From: Xestospongia bergquistia | Taxonomy: Eukaryota; Porifera; Demospongiae; Haplosclerida; Petrosiidae | NCBI GenBank assembly: GCA_963965975.1 | Contig: OZ014417.1 | Coordinates: forward strand, 6,057,821-6,121,820 | Direction: 5' to 3' | DNA: 64,000 nt | In this document: one piece after another, positions 52,272-64,000 of the stretch | How positions within the stretch are numbered: the first letter of the stretch is position 1 | Layout of the letters: every line of letters starts with the position of its first letter | Translations under genes and position numbers: made by a program | The notes under the pieces: generated by a model | What the model saw: the letters and a program-made list of their open reading frames with translations, nothing else | What the model was told of the DNA's origin: nothing | The model's database searches: none

Positions 52272-55200
52272 ATGAAGAAGCTTGTGATTGTTTTGTTTTG
52301 TTATACACTTTTGATGGATAGGTAAGCTTTATTATGCGACTGTATTATTGCAATATATCTTATCATATACAGTTGTCATGCTGTATCATCTTGCTCACAA
52401 TATGTAGCTGTCTCTTCTGTAAGATCATTTGTTGGATATTATGTAACTTACAACTCATGTGGTGCTAGGAAAAGAAGTAATTGTCAAAGCAGGTTAGTAT
52501 GATACTTTCTATTAAATATTTTTTATATATTTATAATTAAATTTTGCTTTTAAGGATACATATGACATCATACAATCCTAACATTATTTCTATTAACTAG
52601 ATTATTCTTGACAGTGGTTAAAAAATCTTAAATATATTTAGCAACAAAACTTAGTTAAAAACAATACATTTATATGTTTATCTTCTTAGATATACATGCA
52701 AATAATACAGCAATAACAAATACATATTTATACTATAATATAGTACTCATTCTATGACAAAATATAAAGTGACTTACAATACTCAACTGCAATGTTGTTC
52801 AGGTTATGGTCCTATACCAGCCTTGAACTGTCTACGTAAGTTATACTTATTATTGACATACACAGAAAATTATAATATCATAATTTAGCAATTTGCAGTC
52901 CAACATGTGGCACTAACATGGAATGCTCAGCTCCTGACACTTGTACATGTCTCAGTGGATGGAAAGGCAGTAACTGCTCAATACGTATGGTTACATTTTC
53001 TTATGGACACATTATTGCTTCCTCTCATCACAGCAATTTGCAGTTCAACATGTGGCACTAACATGGAATGCTCAGCTCCTGACACTTGTACATGTGTCAT
53101 TGGATGGAAAGGCAGTAACTGCTCAATTCGTATGGTTACATTTTCTTGTGGACACATTATTGCTTCCTCTCATTACAGCAATTTGCAGTTCAACATGTGG
53201 CACTAACAAACAATGTACAGCTCCTGACACTTGTACATGTGTCAGTGGATGGAAAGGCAGTAACTGCTTAGCAGGTATGGTTACATTTTCTTGTGGACAC
53301 ATTATTGCTTCCTCTCATCACAGCAATTTGCAGTTCTACATGTGGCACTAACAAACAATGTACAGCTCCTGACACTTGTACATGTGTCAGTGGATGGAAA
53401 GGCAGTAACTGCTTAATACGTATGGTTACATTTTCTTGTGGACATATTATTGCTTCCTCTCATCACAGCAATTTGTAGTTCAACATGTGGCACTAACAAA
53501 CAATGTACAGCTCCTGACACTTGTACATGTGTCATTGGATGGAAAGGCAGTAACTGCTCAATTCGTATGGTTACATTTTCTTGTGGACACATTATTGCTT
53601 CCTCTCATTACAGCAATTTGCAGTTCAACATGTGGCACTAACAAACAATGTACAGCTCCTGACACTTGTACATGTGTCAGTGGATGGAAAGGCAGTAACT
53701 GCTTAGCAGGTATGGTTACATTTTCTTGTGGACACATTATTGCTTCCTCTCATCACAGCAATTTGTAGTTCAACATGTGGCACTAATAAACAATGTACAG
53801 CTCCTGACACTTGTACATGTGTCAGTGGATGGAAAGGCAGTAACTGCTTAACACGTATGGTTACATTTTCTTGTGGACACATTATTCTCTCATCACAGCA
53901 ATTTGCAGTTCAACATGTGGCACTAACAAACAATGTACAGCTCCTGAAACGTGTACATGTGTCAGTGGATGGAAAGGCAGTAACTGCTTAGCAGGTATGG
54001 TTACATTTTCTTGTGGACACATTATTGCTTCCTCTCATCACAGCAATTTGCAGTTCAACATGTGGCAATAACAAACAATGTACAGCTCCTGACACTTGTA
54101 CATGTGTCAGTGGATGGAAAGGCAGTAACTGCTTAACACGTATGGTTACGTTTTCTTGTGGACACATTATTGCTTCCTCTCATCACAGCAATTTGCAGTT
54201 CAACATGTGGCACTAACAAACAATGTACAGCTCCTGACACTTGTACATGTCTCAGTGGATGGACAGGCAGTGACTGCTTAACATGTATGGTTATATTTTC
54301 TTGTAGACACATTGCAATTATTAATTACTCTCAACACAGCACTTTGCAGTTCAACATGTGGCACTAACAAGCAATGTACAGCTCCTGACACTTGTACATG
54401 TGTCAATGGATGGACAGGCAATGACTGTTTAACAGGTATTGTTTATATAATATTGATATGATGAATTAGCTATTTGCAATTATCAATAAGCATCAAATAT
54501 ACTGCTAATTTTTATTAATAGATATCAACGAATGTTCACAAAACATATGTCAAATTCAGTGTAGTAATACTAAAGGGTCATACATCTGCTCCTGTGATAC
54601 ATCAAGTGTCCTTGCTACTGATGGAATTCATTGCTTAGGTAGATAAAAAAGGTCTATGATAAAAAACATCGTCAAAAACTTAAATTGTGATAAGCATATT
54701 AATCTTCCAATAACTCTCTTTGTGTATCCATAAAAGATTTTGTAATGATGACATAAAGCATGTAAATTATGTTCTACAATAGAGTACATAATTAAAAATT
54801 ATTGTATTAATAACACCTTTTTTCTGCATAGGAGCTATTCAAGACATGACCTTTTCACAACTTACCAGTACACACTGCATAATAACATGGAATCCCCCAT
54901 TTCAGTACATGCAATATGGAAGTTTTTATGGTTACATAGTGATGTGTAATATATCAAATATTAACTCTGTTATAGCAGCAGACATCATTCAGAAATTGAA
55001 TGTCTCTGTATTATTGCTAAAACCATTTACTTCATATTTTTGCTGTGTCACACCTCAATGGACAACTAATGGAAAAGGAAAAACACAGTGTGTTAGATTT
55101 ACTACACTACAAGATGGTAAATGACAGACTAACTATTATTAATTAAGTTATAACCTACCAATTTAGCTCCTAATGATTCTCCAGTAAATGTTACAGTCAA

Positions 55201-58200
55201 TGTTGTTAATTCTTCATCTCTTCAAATTCTGTGGGAGCCTCCATTGATACCTAATGGTGTCATTACTGACTATACTCTGTATATCAACTATACTAATGGT
55301 AGTGAGATATCTACTAGAGCTGTAGATAGTCAGTTCACACTATATCTACTGGAGGGATTGACACCCTATCAACAAGTAGGAGTAAGTCTCTCAGCTACAA
55401 CTAGTGGAGGAGAAGGACCTCAGTCAGACTATGTCTACAATATAACTGAACAGTCAGGTTAGATTGATGGGTGGATTAATATACCTACAAAAAGAATAGA
55501 TAGATGAAAAGTGTTTATTAAAATATTTTTTAATATGGTGAATTATAGAGCCAGGCACCATACATCATTTGACTATCAATGTGCTATCTAATTCATCTGT
55601 CAACATTTCATGGAAACCACCATTGTTGTCAAATGGAATTATTTTATACTACTACATCAGTACTAGGAGTTTGACAGTAAATCAATCTCTCATAATTAAT
55701 GTTGAAGAAAACATGTACACAATAAACAATCTGAGTTGGTTACATCTTCAAATATATTTGTTATAATTTATATACTATTTATAGCTCCTTATACTCCATA
55801 TGAAGTTAATGTTTCTGCAGTAACTATTGCTGGTATAGGAAAACCTTTGCATAAAATATTTTTTACTAAAGAGACAGGTAAATAAAGAAACAAGCATATA
55901 AATAATAATTATAATATTATTATGAAATTAAGTCATACTGTTTACAAATTGTTTACTATTCTGTAGTCCCCAGAGTGGCTCCAAATATTGAGTTAGCACA
56001 GAGAGTTTCCACAACTGAAATAATCATAAAAATAAAACCACTAACACTAGAAGAGGGGAGAGGAATTGTGACAGGATATTCCTTTAATCTGACCAAATCA
56101 ATAGATCATTGTGTTGTGGTTGACATGAACAAATTATTAATACATACTCTTAATACTTCAATTAAAGTAGGAAATCTGGATCCACTCTCAAAATATTGTT
56201 TGTCAGTGTCAGCACAAACTAAAGAAGGACATAGTTTGGAATCTCAAAATATACTAATTCCTAGTTAGTTTATTTTAATATTCAAATTTTACATCATTCC
56301 TTTAAAGTATATGACAACAAACTGATTGTTATGTATATCAATGGATTGGATAACTGTTATCTGTGGATAGTAAGTTATATAATAATAACAAATATTATAA
56401 TACAGTTTATTATTATAATAGCTAAATAACACTGAAAGTAAACTCACTGAGATTACTCAAGTCATAATTACAGTATTGAATAATGTTTGTTATTGTTCAA
56501 TAACTTCAGACTATATATCAGATAACATTTTACAATGTGACAATGAACATACAATACAAATGAGAGCAAGATTATCTGCTATATCTAATTTCACAACATC
56601 ACAACTATTGACTATATTACAAAATTGGACAAGAGTTTCTTCAGAAATAGTAGTTGATGGACAGGTGTTAACAGTGATATCAGTTTATTTTCTGTCAAAT
56701 AATTCAATGCCAATACTCACTAGTGGCACTACAAAAGACAAAGTTATTTTATTCAGTACAATTGGTTCTGCTGGTGGCTTGTCATTTTTTCTTTGTGTTT
56801 GTTGCATAATAATATCAGTTTGTATTTGTAAGAAGTTTAAATCAAACAGAAATTACAAATTAAAACCAAGGTTTGTCTTTTAAAACAAGTTAAAACAATG
56901 ACGATGTCATTACAATATGTACAGAGGACATAAAATGAAAGGAAGAGATGATGACAATGAAGATTATTACTATTTAATAGCAGAAACAAAGCTTCATGAT
57001 GAACAGTACTTTGTACATGATAACAATATTTCTCCAAATAGGTAATCAGATATTTATCACAAAATGATATTTAATATGGAGTTTTCAAAAGTTTTGTAGA
57101 TTCTAAAGCATGTTATGATGACATAATAATAACTGAAAATTGCATAAAAAAGTATGTAGGATATTGTATGTGATCATGATGTCAATAAATTGCAGTGTAC
57201 CTGTTTTCAATATTTTGAGTAATATTACTAGCAATTGCATTGCATATTGTCATTTGTTAGACCACTAATCCCTACAAAATTAAGTCAAGGAAAAGTAAAG
57301 GATAGCAGTTGTACAGCTACTAGCGTTTTTGATTCTCCTACTATTACTGGTACAGAAATAAGGCAAGTAAATAAACTCACATATTGTCCTTAGAAATGTT
57401 AAATGTCATGGTATAATTATAGTATATATCAGAGTACCCCAAACAAACCAACTCCTCCTGTTCCTTCTCCTAAGAAAGCAAGGTAAACCAGTCATATATA
57501 ATGATGTCAACACTGTACATATATGCTATAGTAAACATGGAGCCTCAGATGTAGAAAATTTTGAAATGTCATACAATTATAGTTATGGCAAAGGAATGAC
57601 TTCGCAAAGGAAACCAAATCTTTCAGTTCCTCCTCCTAAGAAGGCAAGGTAAACCAGTCATATACAATGATGATATATATTGTGCACATATAACTATAAT
57701 AAACATGGAGCCTCAAATATAGAAAACTTTGAAATGTCATACAATTGTAGTTATGGCAAAGGGATGCATGCACAAAAGCAACCAATTCCTCCTGTTCATC
57801 CTCCTAAGAAAGCAAAGTAAACCATGTAATAATGATGACATACACTGTACATGGAGCCTTCGACATAAAACATTTTGATGTTCATTACAATTATAGTTAT
57901 GGCAAAGGAATGACTTCAGAAAGGAAACCAATTCCTCCTGTTCCTCCTCCTAAGAAAGCAAGGTAAACCAGTCATATATAATGATGGTATATATTGTACA
58001 TATATACTATAGTAAACGTGAATTCTCAGACATAGAACATGTTGAAATGTCATACAATTATGGTTATGGCAAAGGAATGCATGCACAAACAAAAACACTT
58101 CTTCCTATTCCACCTCCTAAGAAAACAAGGTAAATCAGTCATATGCAATGATGACATATACTGTATAATATACTGTAGCAAACATGGAGCCTCAGATGTT

Positions 58201-58272
58201 GAACATTTTGAAATGCCACATAATCATAGTTATGGCAAAAAAATGTCTGCACAAAAGCAAGGAGTACCTTAG
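52272..58272 (+). CDS. Gene D: EMI, 11 EGF, calcium-binding EGF, 4 FN3, single-pass receptor-like protein
   Basis: Exons: 52272-52321 (signal), 52373-52492 and 52744-52835 (EMI), eleven 96-bp EGF exons from 52889 to 54435, 54522-54638 (DINEC-type EGF), 54832-55116, 55167-55457, 55549-55734, 55785-55877, 55967-56263 (FN3 series), 56308-56369, 56422-56870 (juxtamembrane domain plus helix), 56925-57041, 57092-57151, 57261-57366, 57433-57482, tail exons 57532-57648, 57751-57816, 57897-57962, 58013-58129 and 58179-58272 (TAG). All are GT-AG, and the sum (3891 nt) divides by three. Same design as gene C with five fewer EGF units and a shorter tail. The membrane segment follows VILFSTIGSAGG. That both copies keep an uninterrupted frame across about 30 exons argues that both are functional. 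The role is inferred as a surface receptor or adhesion protein. Confidence 0.85.
52889..54435 (+). repeat. Tandem array of 11 EGF exons with minimal introns (gene D)
   Basis: Exon starts: 52889, 53034, 53179, 53324, 53469, 53614, 53759, 53899, 54044, 54189, 54340. The unit is 145 bp except one 140-bp unit, whose intron (53855-53898) is only 44 bp. Units starting at 53034 and 53469 share variants (CVIGWKG, CTCAATTCG), as do those at 53179 and 53614 (TTAGCAGG end), showing the same 435-bp three-unit period as gene C. Confidence 0.92.
57433..58272 (+). repeat. Tandem tail exons with Pro-rich motifs (gene D)
   Basis: A leading 50-bp exon, two 117-bp units (57532, 58013), two short-form units (57751, 57897) that need the internal acceptor, and the terminal exon. 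PxxPxK-type motifs (for example PPKKAR) recur. Two 117-bp units fewer than expected from gene C account for the shorter array. Confidence 0.72.
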
Positions 58273-61200
58273 GTTATCCCTTTCCTCCAAATATGTCAGG
58301 TGACTAAAATTTATTTCTCAATTTTGTTATAGCTTTAAAAATTGCTAAATGCTGCAAATTCCATGGCTAAATAACAGTTTTGTCATAAAGATAATTACAA
58401 TGAACTTTAATATTCAATGTCAAAGTAGTGCTAGTAAACTATAATAGTAGCAATATAATTCAGTAGAATTACTGATTATGTAATATGAAAATGTTTTTGT
58501 TCTTATTATTGATACATATAATAGTCTCTTCTCTAGCTTCTTCGCTGATGCCATGCATGTAAGACGTGTGGCTCATTTATTGTCCTTTTTAGGTTGTGGC
58601 TATCTTAGGCTTGTTTACTGGTATTCATGAGTATTTCAATGTCAACAGTAATTGTTCATTAGCTTCGACATCTGCAGAAATCATACACTGATGTCTATGA
58701 TAATAGGTAGAAAGATCTAAAGATTTGCTTGCACATTTCTATTGAACTAGACATGAAATGTGCTATTTATTTATCCTAATTGGTTTGACATATAGCAATA
58801 ATTATTAGCATTTACTACATGAGTAATACAACAATCAATGTAGCTGATCAATCTTTAATAATTGTTGGATAAAAGTTAGTTTTATTATCTACTTTCAAAT
58901 ATGAAGCTAGTCTGCTTGAGTCCTAAGTACCTCAAACTATATTAGTAATATCCTGGGATTAGATTCCATTGGATGACTGCATTTAAGTAATCCAGTATAT
59001 ATATACCACAAGTCATCTTGGGACTATCTTGAAATTACCACACCATGAATGTATAGGACCATATGCCCAAAACAGTATACCTAGTCCATCCTTGGACTAT
59101 ACTGGCTTAAGGACACATAGGTTCATTGTGTCTGAGTACCTCAGCATACCTTGTACTATCCAGGGATAAACGCACCATAGATGGATGCGGGCCCATTTTG
59201 TCTGAGATTCCCAGGTGTCTTTGGAATCTCAGGAAATTCTGGTATTATAGCATGATAACCACACCCATATCCTTGGCATTCGTATACTATATAACCACAG
59301 TATAGATCCATGAGCCCATTGTGCTCAAGATAATAACAGGGATGCATTAGATATTAATGTGGTCATCCGGGGTAGTAAGGGATATCCTGAGATACTTATG
59401 ACACCAGAAATACTCAGATACAATTGGTTTGTGCATCCATGGTGTGGTCATCCCAGGAGAGTGCCAGGATATCCCAAAGAACTTAGGACACCCAGAAAAC
59501 GAAGGATACTTACACCATTGACTTTTGTTACCATTACTTGATAGAGTGAGGCAACTCTAAATACTAAATAATATTAGAGAAATTTCTATCACCATATCAT
59601 ATTTGGAAGTGATAATGTTTTGGTATATATTTTAAAAGACCTGATTTGTTTAGTGATTGCTTACATGACTGATGTAAGTGATATAAAATTGTTAGTGTTA
59701 AATATTGAGTAAAGTCTAAATGTGACCGGATAATGAGAAGATGTCATTAAACATTATGATTCTATAAAATAAACACACCTGCATGGTGTTTTTCTAGTGG
59801 GTGTCTTTAGTCTTTTCAGCCTCAATTGATTTAAATCAAATAAATTAAATATAACTACTAACATGTTATGTGTTAACATTCATATGCTGTTTCGTATTGA
59901 GCTAGAGATATACCAAATTCCATCAACTTTTGGCATCATCACTAAGGCCTTCTATTTTTCAAACTCACACATATGTCTACTAATATATTCCATATAGATA
60001 TTACAAACACACAATTAACAACTGACGTTTTGGCTCCTCTTTGTAAATTAATCTCCACTAACTGTCCTAATCCTGCTTCCTGCAATATATTAAATCCTAC
60101 AATTGCTCCTTCCTTATTACCCCTTGATTAAAATTTCTTTTAATACAATAGTGCATTTAAATATAATACTTTGTCACGTAGTAATAGTGAAAATGATGCT
60201 AGTCCTTGCCCTGATCTTTGTGGCTATAGTCCTTAAAGTACTATGGGAATCTTTTTCAATTTCTAAAGAGGTGTGAAGTAACTCATACCATCATAACCAT
60301 AAAGTCTTACTGATAAAGGTCTATTGTTCCTCTTTTGTCTGCAAAGTGTCAATGGAGTATTGTCTGAGTACCATCTTGTGCCTTAAAATTAAAGTTTACT
60401 TCTAATTATACTTATGAATCCTTAATTAAATTGTGACTTGATCTCTAATACAATTTTTGTTACATCCTGGTTAGTTGAATCCATGAATGTCTAAAATGAA
60501 CTAAAATAAAATATCTATCATAATACTACTAACTAAATTACATTGAAACTTGTCTTCCTCAACATGTATTTTATACAGTTTTTTCACAACTTTCTGAAAA
60601 AACAACATAAAAATAATTCACTCAAATAATGAATTGTTTTACTCTAACTTCTGGAGGAATCTTTGTTTTGAACATTTTAGAACAACTTGAATCATATGGT
60701 GTATTTTCAAATACTTTCTTCAACATCCAACTATGTTTCTGCATAAGTGACGCAATCTACTGGATCTTAATGGAGGTATTACATAAACAAAGCAAGAAAA
60801 CAAAACAATCTGTTTTTTATTAATACTTGTATGTCTATCTGTCTGTCAGTTTCTATAATATTATGTAAAAAATAATATATAGTTTTATTGGATCAGTTTC
60901 AGAACCAATAAATGGAAACATGGCTGAATGAGGACATCCTAGCTAATTACATCACATATCAAGTTACACACAATTGAAGAATATGCCTACATTGACTGTG
61001 ATACTATCCACAATCTATATGTGTAGTATCTAATACCTGTAGATATAGTAATATGAGATATCATTGAATAGAATGATGTGTTTATGAGTAGTGTGATAAA
61101 CAGACACAAATAAATCAAGCAGTAAGAATAAAATTGACTGACCTATTATCAATACTCTATAGAAAATTATACAACCTGTAACATTGATAGAACATTTTAC

Positions 61201-61914
61201 AACATTTTATGGAGTAGACTCTTACAAATATTCCACAGACTAGTGCCAGTATATTAAGATCAGTTCATTCCTTGCGTCATAGAAGGAGTGAGGTTTTGGC
61301 TAACCAGTTGTAAAACTCAGTATAAATCAGTGACACTCAGAAAGAAAACACAACATTAATTATAACACAGTCTTACAAATTCTTCATTATCCAGGAATTA
61401 GCACCTAACAATATATTCTATACCAGTGACACTTTTGAACTAGAAACATATCACTTTTGTAAGGTAGAATGAGAGACATTCAATCCTTCATTGATTCTTG
61501 CAGTATCATATCAGTATTTAAATTTTGGCAGCAAAATATACATGTTCGCGTGAGTTGTAGTATACTGACTCAGTATACTACCGGTCAGAGTTGTATACTA
61601 CCGGTCAGAGTTGTAGTATAGTGAGTTAGTACACAAAGGTCAAATTCTATTATTCAAAAGTGAAGAATTTTTGTTATTAAATTATTATTTTCTTAATTCT
61701 AATTCCTTATGGAGTATCTGTATAGTTGCATATCTACAGATGAGGATCTCTCAAGTATTTGTATAGAACTCAAGTATAAAGGAAAATATAACTCTACTTC
61801 TTATTGATGATCCATCTACTACTTTCTGAAGTACATTATTTAGACTGTATTGATGCTTCGAGAAAGGGACAAATTAAGTGGTATATATTCTCTCTAACCT
61901 ATTAATATTAGTTA
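58273..61914. other. 3' flank of gene D
   Basis: Parallel to 29228-32832, including the degenerate repeat block (58930-59510). It has a short local duplication around the ACTACCGGTCAGAGTTG phrase at 61575-61615 that is single in copy 1. No supported gene. Confidence 0.4.
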
Positions 61915-62026
61915 TGTAACACGTGGGAGATCACGTGCGAGTGACGAGGGATCGACAGTGTTGATTGGTGTGTTGTTTTCAATAAAAAGAAGTTGTTATT
62001 CCGTTGACTCTCACACACTTGTTACA
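61915..62026 (+). mobile_element. Short 5' LTR of a Ty3/Gypsy element
   Basis: The 112-bp unit begins TGTAACAC and ends GTTACA, giving the inverted TG..CA ends of an LTR, and it contains AATAAA. A primer-binding-like TTGGTGCAGTGGG follows at once. It sits exactly where similarity to duplication copy 1 stops. Confidence 0.85.
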
Positions 62027-62064
62027 TTGGTGCAGTGGGTAAACTACTTGTCTCTCAGAACACT

Positions 62065-62807
62065 ATGGCAGCTGCTAAACCGGTTATACTTCCTGACACA
62101 TTCAACGGTGATGGGAATTGGGACGATTGGGCTACTACCCATTTTGACAACTGCTCCGTGATCAATGGTTGGGATGCCGCAGCAAAGCTCAAATTCTTAA
62201 AGGTTAGACTAACAGGCAAGCACAGTCGGTTTTTCAGCGTTTACCTGACGATCAGAAAGATACCTTTGCTCACGCTACCACGGCTTTACAGAAATGGTTC
62301 GAACCTGTCTCTAAACGGCAACTGTATGCTACAGAATTATCAACAAGGAGGAAACGGCCCGCAGAGAGTTGGGCAGACCTGGCTGACGATTTGAGGAAGT
62401 TGGCTTCAAAAGCATACCCTGATCTTGCCCGAGAAGGCACCGACCAACTAGCTCTCACACATTACTTGATAAGTCTTACTGATATTCAGACGGCTCTGCA
62501 CATCAAGCAACACTCCCCTGGGACGTTAGAAGAAGCTGTGAGTTTCACGTTACAAGTAGAAGCATCTATGGCCACACCCAGGATTGCAACCATGGGCGTG
62601 GCCAATTGCACTACTCAGGAAGAGAACTCCCAACAGCTTGTCCCGGACAGTTCACAGATTGACAAGCTTCTAGCCCTGGTTCAGAAGTTAGACCAGAGGC
62701 TAAGTACCCTCGAAAACCGCCTTCGGTACATGGTTAATGGAACACAACTTACAGAGCTGCAATTGCAGTGGTCTTCAGGTCGCCCGATCTTTAGTTCAAG
62801 GTGGTGA
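62065..62807 (+). pseudogene. Gag of the Ty3/Gypsy element (frameshifted)
   Basis: Starts MAAAKPVILPDTFNGDGNWD, a Gypsy capsid-type beginning. A one-base shift near 62215 moves the frame, which then runs to the stop at about 62807 with a coiled-coil-like stretch (SQIDKLLALVQKLDQRLSTLEN). No CCHC zinc knuckle is present. The retrotransposon would package its own RNA with this protein, but as written it is broken. Confidence 0.8.
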
Positions 62808-64000
62808 CACATATATGGTTGCTTCCGTCCTCAATTTGAGTGACCAACCAATAACCTTACGTGAGGGCACTAAGGTTGCTGTACTTCATAGTGTGGAAAA
62901 GGATGACATCTATGACTCACCCGTCTCGAATCCCAAAGACACCACTAATTTGAAACCCCGGTTATTATGGGAGATGGTTTTGAAAGCTGAAGGACTATCT
63001 AAAAGGAGCTCACTTCCTTGTACGATTTGATTCTCTCCTATGAAGACATTTTTGCAACCACTCCTAATGAGTTAGGCAGGACCACTCTCATACAACACTC
63101 GATTGATACCGGCACTGCCAAACCAGTACGACAGCAACCCCGCCGACTACCACCTCACCACCGGCAACAATCGCAAGCTTTGATCAAAGATATGCTTCAA
63201 CGAGATATCATTCAAACATCTAGTAACCCCTGGGCATCTCCTATTGTTTTGGTCAAAAAGCAAGATGGCTCCTTTTGATTTTGTATTGACTACTGGAAGG
63301 TAAATTATATCACTAAAAAAGATGCATACCCTTTGCCTCGTGTGGATGACACACTGGATACTCTCTCTGGCTCCAAATGGTCCACTACCCTAGACCTTCT
63401 GAGTGGATATTGGCAAGTACAAATGAACAAACCTGATCAAGAGAAGACAGCCTTCACCACTCAAGAAGGGCTGTTTGAGTTTCGGGTAATGCCGTTCGGG
63501 TTGTCAAATGCACCCGCAACATTCCAACGACTTATGGATTTAGTTCTTGCAGGTATGCAGTGGTCACATTGTTTAGTTTATATCGATGACATTATTGTCT
63601 TTGGGAAGACTTTCCAAGAACATCTTTCCAATCTACAGATGGTTTTTGAACGGATACGTCAAGCAGGTCTTAAAATTAAACCCAGCAAGTGTGATCTTTT
63701 AAAGAAAGAGATACAATTCCTTGGTCATATCGTTTCAGAAAAGGGTATTGCAGCTGATCCAATGAAATCAGAAAAGATTTTCAACTGGCCACCCCCACGC
63801 ACCCGTTGCCAAGTTCAGCAATTCCTTGGGCTGGCAAATTATTATCGTCGTTTTATTCCAAACCCCTTCATTATTTAACTGAAAAGAATGTCTCTTTTAA
63901 GTGGACCACACAATGCCAGACAGCTTTTGACACTTTGTGTGAACAGCTCAGTTCTCCACCAGTTCTAGTTTTTCCAGATTTTTCCAAATCTTTCATCTTA
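62765..64000 (+). pseudogene. Pol of the Ty3/Gypsy element: linker, reverse transcriptase, start of RNase H; runs off the window
   Basis: After gag comes the protease-RT linker (contains VLNLSDQPITLREGTKVAVL) with no aspartic protease before it, so an internal deletion is likely near 62765. RT follows: PVRQQPRRLPPHHR near 63125, SSNPWASPIVLVKKQDGS near 63230, a TGA at about 63277 where an Arg codon is expected (a CGA to TGA change), FGLSNAPATFQRLMDL near 63500, catalytic YIDD at 63579-63590, and the thumb and connection to about 63855. A frame change near 63860 leads into the RNase H-type region (FKWTTQCQTAFDTL). Codon use is less AT-rich than its surroundings. The 3' LTR lies beyond the window. 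Confidence 0.88.

Larger units (their letters stand above)
46108..61914 (+). repeat. Segmental duplication, copy 2
   Basis: Partner of 15490-32832 in the same orientation. It is shorter mainly because of five fewer EGF units, no MITE in the FN3 intron, and deletions in the upstream DNA (for example around 48150). It is cut at 61915 by a Ty3/Gypsy LTR. Confidence 0.9.

Noticed and set aside
52907-54367. Long plus-strand frames of 99-110 codons reading through EGF exons and introns
   Set aside because: A unit of 145 bp is not a multiple of three, so these frames mix intron and out-of-frame exon sequence. The GT-AG model with phase 1 exons is better supported.
57737-58098. Minus-strand frames of 60-64 codons over the tail exons (also 28692-29053)
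   Set aside because: They are antisense to the Pro-rich tail exons and repeat only because the exons repeat.

Overview
The window looks like AT-rich invertebrate nuclear DNA. Genes are split into many short exons by very small GT-AG introns (44-54 bp is common), coding blocks are extracellular animal modules (EMI, EGF, FN3), and about a third of the sequence is transposon debris. The module mix and a cysteine-containing domain just before the membrane remind me of predicted membrane proteins of demosponges such as Amphimedon. That assignment is from memory and is an inference. No bacterial-type operon, rRNA, tRNA or CRISPR array was recognised.

The central content is a family of single-pass receptor-like genes. 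Two copies are full length and in frame on the + strand: gene C (21896-29227, about 1521 aa) and gene D (52272-58272, about 1296 aa). Each reads signal peptide, EMI domain, a tandem run of 32-residue EGF-like exons (16 in C, 11 in D), one calcium-binding-type EGF, four FN3-like domains, a juxtamembrane domain, a transmembrane helix, and a cytoplasmic tail of repeated exons carrying Pro-rich PxxPxK motifs. No kinase or other enzyme domain follows the membrane. At least five broken relatives surround them: copy A (37-2875, -), B2 (7799-9830, -), B1 (10290-13542, -), F (about 40360-41140, -) and E (42416-43063, +).

C and D lie in a direct segmental duplication of about 16-17 kb: copy 1 runs from about 15490 to about 32830 and copy 2 from about 46108 to 61914, where a Ty3/Gypsy element interrupts it. 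The two copies differ mainly in EGF exon number, in a 246-bp MITE present only in gene C, and in small indels.

Region by region: 0-13.5 kb holds the minus-strand pseudogenes A, B2 and B1, with a MITE cluster at 5.4-6.6 kb. At 14.9-15.2 kb there is an intact MITE. From 15.5 to 32.8 kb is duplication copy 1, with a Mutator-like element, upstream DNA, gene C and its 3' flank. From 32.8 to 37 kb is non-coding DNA with an (AT)n tract and a fold-back MITE. From 37.5 to 40.1 kb is a decayed piggyBac transposase (-). From 40.4 to 43.1 kb are fragments F and E. From 43.1 to 45.55 kb is a decayed Ty3/Gypsy pol (-). From 46.1 to 61.9 kb is duplication copy 2 with gene D. From 61.9 kb to the end is a second, better preserved but mutated Ty3/Gypsy element (+) that leaves the window.
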